A stretch of DNA of 64,000 nt, taken from Xylogone sp. PMI_703. Its lineage: Eukaryota; Ascomycota; Leotiomycetes. The DNA is taken from positions 3,410,001-3,474,000 of the forward strand of contig JAJTUQ010000003.1 of NCBI GenBank assembly GCA_021399445.1. The letters are read 5' to 3'. Every line of letters starts with the position of its first letter. Within the stretch, counting starts at the first letter, position 1. A model generated the notes under the pieces. It was given only the letters and a program-made list of their open reading frames with translations, did not search any database and was not told where the DNA came from. This document shows, piece after piece, positions 57,694 to 64,000 of this stretch. The position numbers and the translations under genes were made by a program.

Positions 57694-60600
57694 TGTGTGA
57701 ACCTCGTTGCGCGACAGATCGCCCAGATATTATCGTGATATACGGCAACTGGGCTGATAGTCTTAGTTAAAAGGTTGTGCCCTGGATACATATGGTTATC
57801 CAGTTAGTGAAATCTGAGGACGCGTTGCGAGGAGAACAACGAAGAGGGAGGGGGGAAATCCGTATAGGAAGAAGAGTGGTTGCTAACCTAAAGCAATAGA
57901 TGATCAGCTCTTTGGGAAGAGCTAGCTGTATTTACTGGTTCATTCAGGGCGAGAGCTTTTCTGAGGCGGAGGTTGGTTGATTGACAGTGACAAGTCCTAC
58001 ACGCTGGAGGAGATAACTGGAGTGGACATGCAAGTAAGCCCACTGCGTGTGTTGTGGTTGAATTGCAGATAGTAAGGAAAAGGTCGAATGAGAGTTGCTC
58101 GTTATGAGAAATAGGAGGAATAGGCAGTTCGTGGAGAAAGACGAGAAAGATGCTCAAGGGGGTGGTCAAGGGAGGCTAGGGAGCCGTTAGGTACCAGGAA
58201 GCCGGAGGAGGTGGGTCTGACCCGCTGGCAGACAACTCTCGTGGTCGATCACCACAGGATCAAAGCTGTTGCTAGCGTAATACTGACCGCTGGAGAAGAA
58301 GATTTTTGGTTGGACAGATGCGGTGGAATAGTTGCAGCAGCGTGGGGAATAACGATGGCTCTTCGAGTGCAGAGGCAGCTATGCATAACACATCTCCTGA
58401 GGGGGTTGGAATTGATTTGATGCGCGCGAGTTGCAAAAAGAACAGCGACACAGAGCGCGCCCGGCAATCAGGAGAGAAAAAAAGGCACTGATCTCGCCAG
58501 GAGAGGAAGAATAGCACAAATTGCTGGGTAGTATCCTTCTCGAAGCCAATATTTCCGCATGAACAGCTCGGGGATGATGGGATTAGCAGGCAATTTCGCT
58601 AAGATCCACCACAGCAAAGGGGAGGGACGTTGCACGCCAAATCCGCGGCCAGGGTTGTTTGAGAATGCAAAACGGCAAGGTTCAACAAAGGCTTTAAGCC
58701 AGGCCAGCACAGATGATTGTTGAGGCTGTCCTATTTTGCGCTGGAGAGTCGCCGTCGAGACGCCGTAGGGTAGATACCTAAACTGTATCTCTCTTCACAC
58801 AGGACCAGCGCGCAGCAAGAAGGCGCACGCCCGGCCCGGAGCGATCGGGGGCGGTCAGGCTGGATTGATGCTGGGTTTGGTGATGCCAACTCACCGCGAC
58901 GCTGCGTGAAGCTTATTCGATGCGACGCGAGGCCCAGAGCTTGACGAGAAAATGGAGGAAAGAGAGTGGATGAGCCAAATGAGTAATAGTGAAATGCCGC
59001 GGTGGGATGGCTCGACCCTGGAGGGGCGGTTGATGGACGTCTATCAATTTAAAAGGAGCGTGCTGGTGCTCAGAGCAACAGAGAGGGGCAGCGTGGTACC
59101 ATATCCAGTGCGTTCCCCAGGTGTACAATAATTTAACAGGCAGATTGTGTACGAAAGAAAGGACGAGAAGATTTGAGTCAATGAAGAGAGTCCATGAGAG
59201 TGAGTGGATTCGGGACTCCGAGGATTTGCTGAGAGGAGGAAGGCGGATGCAGACGCGCTGCAATTGGAGATGGGAAATGGAAGTAGGATGTGACCTGAGG
59301 GAGCGGGCTGGCAGACAGACAACCTGTGGATGGGCGATGAGAGAGATCAGTACCGTACGAGGAGAGCTAGGGCGCTCTGGATTAGCTGGTCGCGGAAGAC
59401 TCGCGCCATCACGGTCGGCGGCATCCACGGTACAAGTACGGTACCCATTGAGAGCCTCGGTGCAAGCGTGGTGTATTGTGTAGAAGTCAGAATGGGGGCC
59501 GGGATTGGGATCGCGGCTGCCAAGCAGAAGGACGAGCCCAAAGCGTCGCGGCAGTGGCTCGAGTGGTTGCTGGGCTGGTAGTGAGATGTGCGTGAAGAGG
59601 ATGTTGAGTGTGCAGGGTCTGGAGATGGAGGAGACGCGCAAGGGCAACTAGGCAGAAAGAGGGAAGGCGCAGGCGGATGGTGCTTGCCCTTTACGTCCTA
59701 CGCGAGGGCCAGGGTTCACTCTTGCCTGCCTCTCGCCTCTCTCTCCTCTCTTGCCCACCAGCCCCGAGACGAGCCTTTCTTTGCCCGCCACCTTAATTAC
59801 GGCACCGTACGCGGTAATATGCTCTACTCCGTACACAGTATGGTACTGCACCGCGGTAACGTGGTTTGGCTCTGTCACTTCTGGCTGTTGATTGTATGCT
59901 TCCTTTTTGGGCTTCGAGGGGCCTCATTCTCATCTTCCCACCACCGCTCATCCATTTGCAATTGGCGTGCTCTGTCCTTTGTGCTGTCCATCTTTCCTTT
60001 TTGCGTCCCATCCCTCATCAGCTGGACAGTCGCACAGCTTGCAGCTATCACGAGAATATACAATGACCAGCCAGATCGTCACCCACAGAGCCATGACGGT
60101 ATCCTGATGCTTGGACTGGTTGGCTAGTTGACAAGCAAAATGGGGGTTGAGGAGGACTCGCCGACTGAGCAGCACGTAAGGTATCACATAAGACGAAAGC
60201 GAATATTGACAAATGATACAAAGTCATGGCGCCAGCCTCTGCAGCTCTCCCCGCGTCCTGACGCTGTCTCTCTCTCCGCTTCTCTTGGGGATATGGCAAG
60301 ACTCCTCCTCTGCAACGATATTAATTACTGCATTCATCGTGCCCGTTGCTGCCACTGAAGAAGCAATCGATGCAGGAATCACCCAACCTATCTCACCGCG
60401 TTGCTGTCGCTTGGTTGCCAGAGATAGACGCGAGACAGGCAACAAATGCACAATTCACAGCACTCCGCCTATGCTCATGCGGTGCATGAGATCATCCCGT
60501 TCTTTGCTTGTTCATGATTCTCGGTTTGTCCCCAAGCACGGATGCGCTGGCACCGCAATACGTACTGCTCTCCAGCTCCCTACCCCTCCGTGGCCTCCTT

Positions 60601-63600
60601 AAAGTCGACACCTGGCCCCGGGCTCTAGGTTCCAAAGAAGCAATCTTAAGTGTATTCCAATCGCCGTAACACCTGCTGCTTCCTCTGAAAATGACTGCTG
60701 TTGAGACGACAAATAGAGGGTCATGTTCCACGTTGTCCGCGCCCGGCGTTTCGACTGAGTCCTGGCGCCACGGCCAGACTGCTGCGGGCATATCCGCACC
60801 CTTCGGACCCTGCACTCTTGGTCCCCTTGGTGCTCTCTAGCTCTCCAGCCACAGACCTGGCAGCTTCATGAGCGTCGCCTCGACCCTGTTGTTGCAATTT
60901 CAACGCGACTTCCCCGTTCCGGACGACTGACCAGTGGCACTTCCCCTCTGGTCCTAGCGCTGGGGCGGCCCTTGTCCAAAACCCTGCTCTGTGCCTGACC
61001 ACCACTCGGGTACCTCACTCTAGACCCGCACCGGCACCATTGCTTGCTCTAGCCCTTTGCGGTCTGGATTGGCCCACGTTGACTCGGCTGGGCGGTGTCC
61101 AGTCTTCGGTTGAGGGTGTGGTCCCAGCATTGCTGGCCTGAAGGGTTCATGCAATCCAGCAGTGGCCAACAACGATGATGTCCAACACCAGGGTGATAAA
61201 TCATCCTTCGTCACATCCTCTCGAGTTAATAAATATGCCTTGATGACGAGGGATGACGGGCATGTACATGATCTTGCCTCTCGGAGACGGTGTGTGTCAG
61301 GGTACAGACTCTGGTTGGCCCGCCCCTGGCAGGAGCATGAACACACAATTGGCCGGACGCTTGTTTCACTGTCCCTCAAGTCTTCCCCGGGGAACGGTGG
61401 GCGGCGCGCGGTGTATCCACAACACACGAGCATAATCTCGATATCTAGCACAGGTACCGTAGTCTGGTTTGGGATCACATCTGGGATGCTGGTCCCTATC
61501 GATACCTTAGTCCAATACTGTACTGTGTATGGTGCTACAGAGCTCCCGGCCATCCGCACCGTATCATGATACACGAGCAGACAGTGAGATAGAGTTATTA
61601 GCTCTCTGCCGGATCGCCATGCTGCTTTACTCACAACCCCTTGCGTCCATCTCTGGTTATCGCTCGTCGTTGTAACTGCTTGTTTGCTTTTAGGTTGCGA
61701 AAATCCTCGTGTCCCGCGAACCACGTGGTGCTACTTTAGGCTACTGTTAATCTTCCCCAGAAAGCTATCGGCACTGTAGTCCAAATCAGCCTCCGATTAC
61801 ACTGCTGGGGTTGTGCATACTTCTGCCAATACTGTAACACAAAATCATGCTGTACTGCGTTGCATAAATCTCCAGTCCTTTCATTCCCCTATTCGCTGCC
61901 AGCTGCGATTGGATGAGTAAGATGAGATGTTAATTATTCGCCATGGGGAGAAAGTGGGTTTTGGAAACTCGGCATATGCAAAGCATCGCTTCGAGCACGT
62001 GAGGAAACGCTAGGTCGCTGGGGCATTCTTTGGCGATGGCCCTGTCGCGCGTTAATTTGCATCTCACGTACGCGTCGAGATGCCTGCAGGCCTGATCCTT
62101 CAGGCTTCAAGCTGACCACCCTCCCTTTGTGTTCTTGCGGATTAATAATTAGGGAGAGAAAGGTCTTGATTCCAAAGGATGAAGAAAAGAAAAGCTCCTT
62201 CTTTCCTTCATCCTAGAGAGAATAATAATGGCTGTAAGCTGAAAAATTTGTCTGCCACTTCCTCACTACTGCAGTGATATGTTTTAGGCCGAAGCAATGC
62301 CTACGTGGCAGCTGTGCGATCCCACTTTCTGTCTTTTTTTTGCAATTTTTCTTTTCGGGCATCATATATTAAAAATTCGCCTCGAGGACTTGGTTGACAT
62401 GAGGGGCGGTGGCCGAAAACATCAGACGGCCGTCCTGTTATTGGTCCAAAGTGAATCAAGCGGTAAACGTCAAACTCCTGCCATTTCTGTCAGGTTTTCT
62501 TTTTTGGTATTAACTTTCCCCTGAATTGAACTATATTTGTTTTTTCCCCTTCGTGACGGGAATCTGTGTGTGTGTGTGTGTGTGTGCGACTCAGTTACTA
62601 TATTGTAACTAGTTAGTCTACGGTGGTAGTTAGGGCTTGATATTTTCTACCCCAAGGAGGGACGAGGCTGGATTCATTCCCAAAACTCTTAATCATTCTG
62701 TTCCCGGATTATGTATGGTCGACACAAATGTAAGAATATTTAATCCTAGAATTTCGTCCTGGGAGATCTCGGGATCTGGTAGATGTAAATCTATGCTCTC
62801 CTTTCGTGTCATGTTCCATTTCATTCAGGGCTTTCTGCTGTCCTCCTTGACCGTTTATCTGCCATTGAAAACCGTGCTAGCAAGTGTTGAGAGCACTTAT
62901 GATTTCAAATCTGAACCCATATCGCGTGTATCCTGTTGTATTGCGTTGAAGTTATATGGGCCAAGCGCTATCACTTGTTCCGAGCACATATGGGAATCGC
63001 GCAGACGGATCAATAGGTATCGCTGTGTTATGCCAGTTGGTCGAAGAGAGAGGCTGCATGATCCCAAGTGGCACTTGATTCTGGTTTAGCAGATATCAAA
63101 GATCTGTAGTGGCTCCAAAGCAACCATATCACAAGGTCGGAACCCTCCGCTAGTGCGTACAAAAGTAGAAGTTGATGTTATCGCGAAGATAACTCGAATC
63201 TAGAAGAGTGATTCTATGACGTGTGTGGTCGAAACGTTTCTGGATGCTATACTTTCTTTCTCCGCAGGCAATTATTGGTCCCTGAGGAGTAATGTGACTG
63301 TCTGAAATATGTCGTGCTCTTTTCCCGGAACGCCCAAGGCACAACTATGCTGGTTAGCGTTGCTTCATCACAGGATCTTAAGAATATGAAGTAAACTTTC
63401 GATACAAAAAGGATCCTTCAAGCCCTTTTCTTTCCAACTACAAATCCAGCCTGGCGTGACCTTGGAAGCAAACGAGCCTGCTCGACCTGGCTCGCTTGCG
63501 GTGCTAAGTGAATACTACAAAGACGTCAGAAGAAAAGTGAATTCCACGATAGAGCGCTAGGGGCATCATTCACTACTTAGTCTAATGATACGTTTCTGCC

Positions 63601-64000
63601 TTCCATCAACTGTGGCTTCCCTTCAACCTTTCCTTCTCACTTCCTTCCAACATCACTCAGATTACCATAAAGACCTGCAACTCACATTCCGTACTCCTAC
63701 AAAAGTTGAGGCAATCTGTGTTCCATTATATCAGTCCGTTCTTTGAATTCCTCCATTAAAGTTAGGCCTGCCGCATGGGCTTCGTTTATATCTCCATATT
63801 CACCCTTCCATCATTGTGTAATTTGGCTTCCACATAGCTTCTGCAGCTTCTTCTCTTCACTTCAACAACATCTAGATTTCCAACCGTGAGCTATCTAGTT
63901 GGCACAGAGAGTGCTCTCAACAATATATCGACTGGCCAACAATATAATATAACTGTCGCCATCCCATCTGGGGTACAATCTCATAAGATGGCTCCTGATA
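57694..64000. other. Gene-free region (>6.3 kb) upstream of the Ime2-like kinase
   Basis: No gene recognised to the window edge. Frames such as 58913-59647 and 61020-61724 (both minus) have no domains and biased composition. Around 57.8-59.6 kb the plus strand is G/A-rich, so the kinase sense strand is CT-rich, as expected for promoter or leader sequence. TAC/GTA palindromes cluster at 59350-59460, 59798-59860 and 61450-61540. A TG dinucleotide repeat is at 62565-62586. The whole is compatible with a long regulatory region or noncoding transcripts. Confidence 0.5.
62565..62586 (+). repeat. (TG)11 microsatellite
   Basis: Eleven uninterrupted TG units in intergenic DNA. Confidence 0.95.

Noticed and set aside
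58913..59647. 244-aa open frame on the minus strand upstream of the kinase
   Set aside because: Low-information Ser/Pro/Leu/His-rich sequence within a CT-rich strand; likely leader or promoter sequence.
61020..61724. 234-aa open frame on the minus strand
   Set aside because: No recognisable domain, biased composition, and a competing 135-aa frame on the plus strand; no splice or leader context supports it.

Overview
The window reads as nuclear DNA of a filamentous ascomycete (Pezizomycotina), possibly from Leotiomycetes, though that rank is only an impression from protein resemblance. The genes are interrupted by short spliceosomal introns, mostly 45-80 nt, with GTRNGY donors, CTAAC/CTGAC-like branch sites and YAG acceptors. 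The protein set is typical of Pezizomycotina: AcuM-type zinc-cluster regulator, CENP-Q/Fta7, Cnl2/Nkp2, Ime2-like kinase, Ypd1 and fungal PDK. I found no mobile element, CRISPR array, rRNA or convincing tRNA. Exon joins were read by eye from splice consensus plus frame continuity; every multi-exon model given keeps a continuous frame to a stop codon, except the first gene, which runs off the left edge.

Layout. 0-18 kb is gene-dense: a truncated SPO22/ZIP4 meiosis gene (-), an AcuM/Rds2-type gluconeogenesis regulator (-), CENP-Q/Fta7 (-), exocyst SEC6 (-), mitochondrial ribosomal protein L30 (+), the MRG-family chromatin protein EAF3 (-), CNL2/NKP2 (+), a signal-peptide/membrane protein (-) and RRP12 (+). 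18-32 kb carries a mitochondrial pyruvate dehydrogenase kinase (-), sphingosine-1-phosphate lyase (-), a GT34 mannosyltransferase (-), a RING-CH ubiquitin ligase (-), proteasome alpha-2 (+) and an RCC1-repeat protein (-). 33-45.5 kb carries an HSPA12-like Hsp70 (+), an uncharacterised zinc-finger-like protein (-), a conserved coiled-coil protein (-), an AKAP7/2H-phosphoesterase protein (+) and the histidine phosphotransfer protein YPD1 (-). 45.5-64 kb holds a single recognisable gene, an Ime2/MAK-type kinase (-), between a 9.8 kb and a >6.3 kb gene-free stretch.

Shared themes. Several genes serve chromosome behaviour and sexual development: ZIP4, two CCAN kinetochore subunits (CENP-Q and CNL2/NKP2, about 6 kb apart), EAF3 and the Ime2-like kinase. 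The rest are housekeeping: secretion, Golgi glycosylation, ribosome biogenesis, proteasome, carbon and sphingolipid metabolism. This is ordinary eukaryotic gene order, with no operons and no evident metabolic cluster.

The most interesting observation is in EAF3. Its roughly 900-nt first intron lies between the chromodomain and MRG-domain exons. It contains a second in-frame ATG exon and a 525-nt open exon with canonical splice sites. All are phase 0, so they could join directly to the MRG exon and give a chromodomain-less MRG protein with a different N-terminus. Other points of note are an 18-nt symmetric microexon carrying one cysteine of the AcuM zinc cluster, an inferred GC-AG intron in YPD1, and the long gene-free regions upstream of YPD1 and the kinase.
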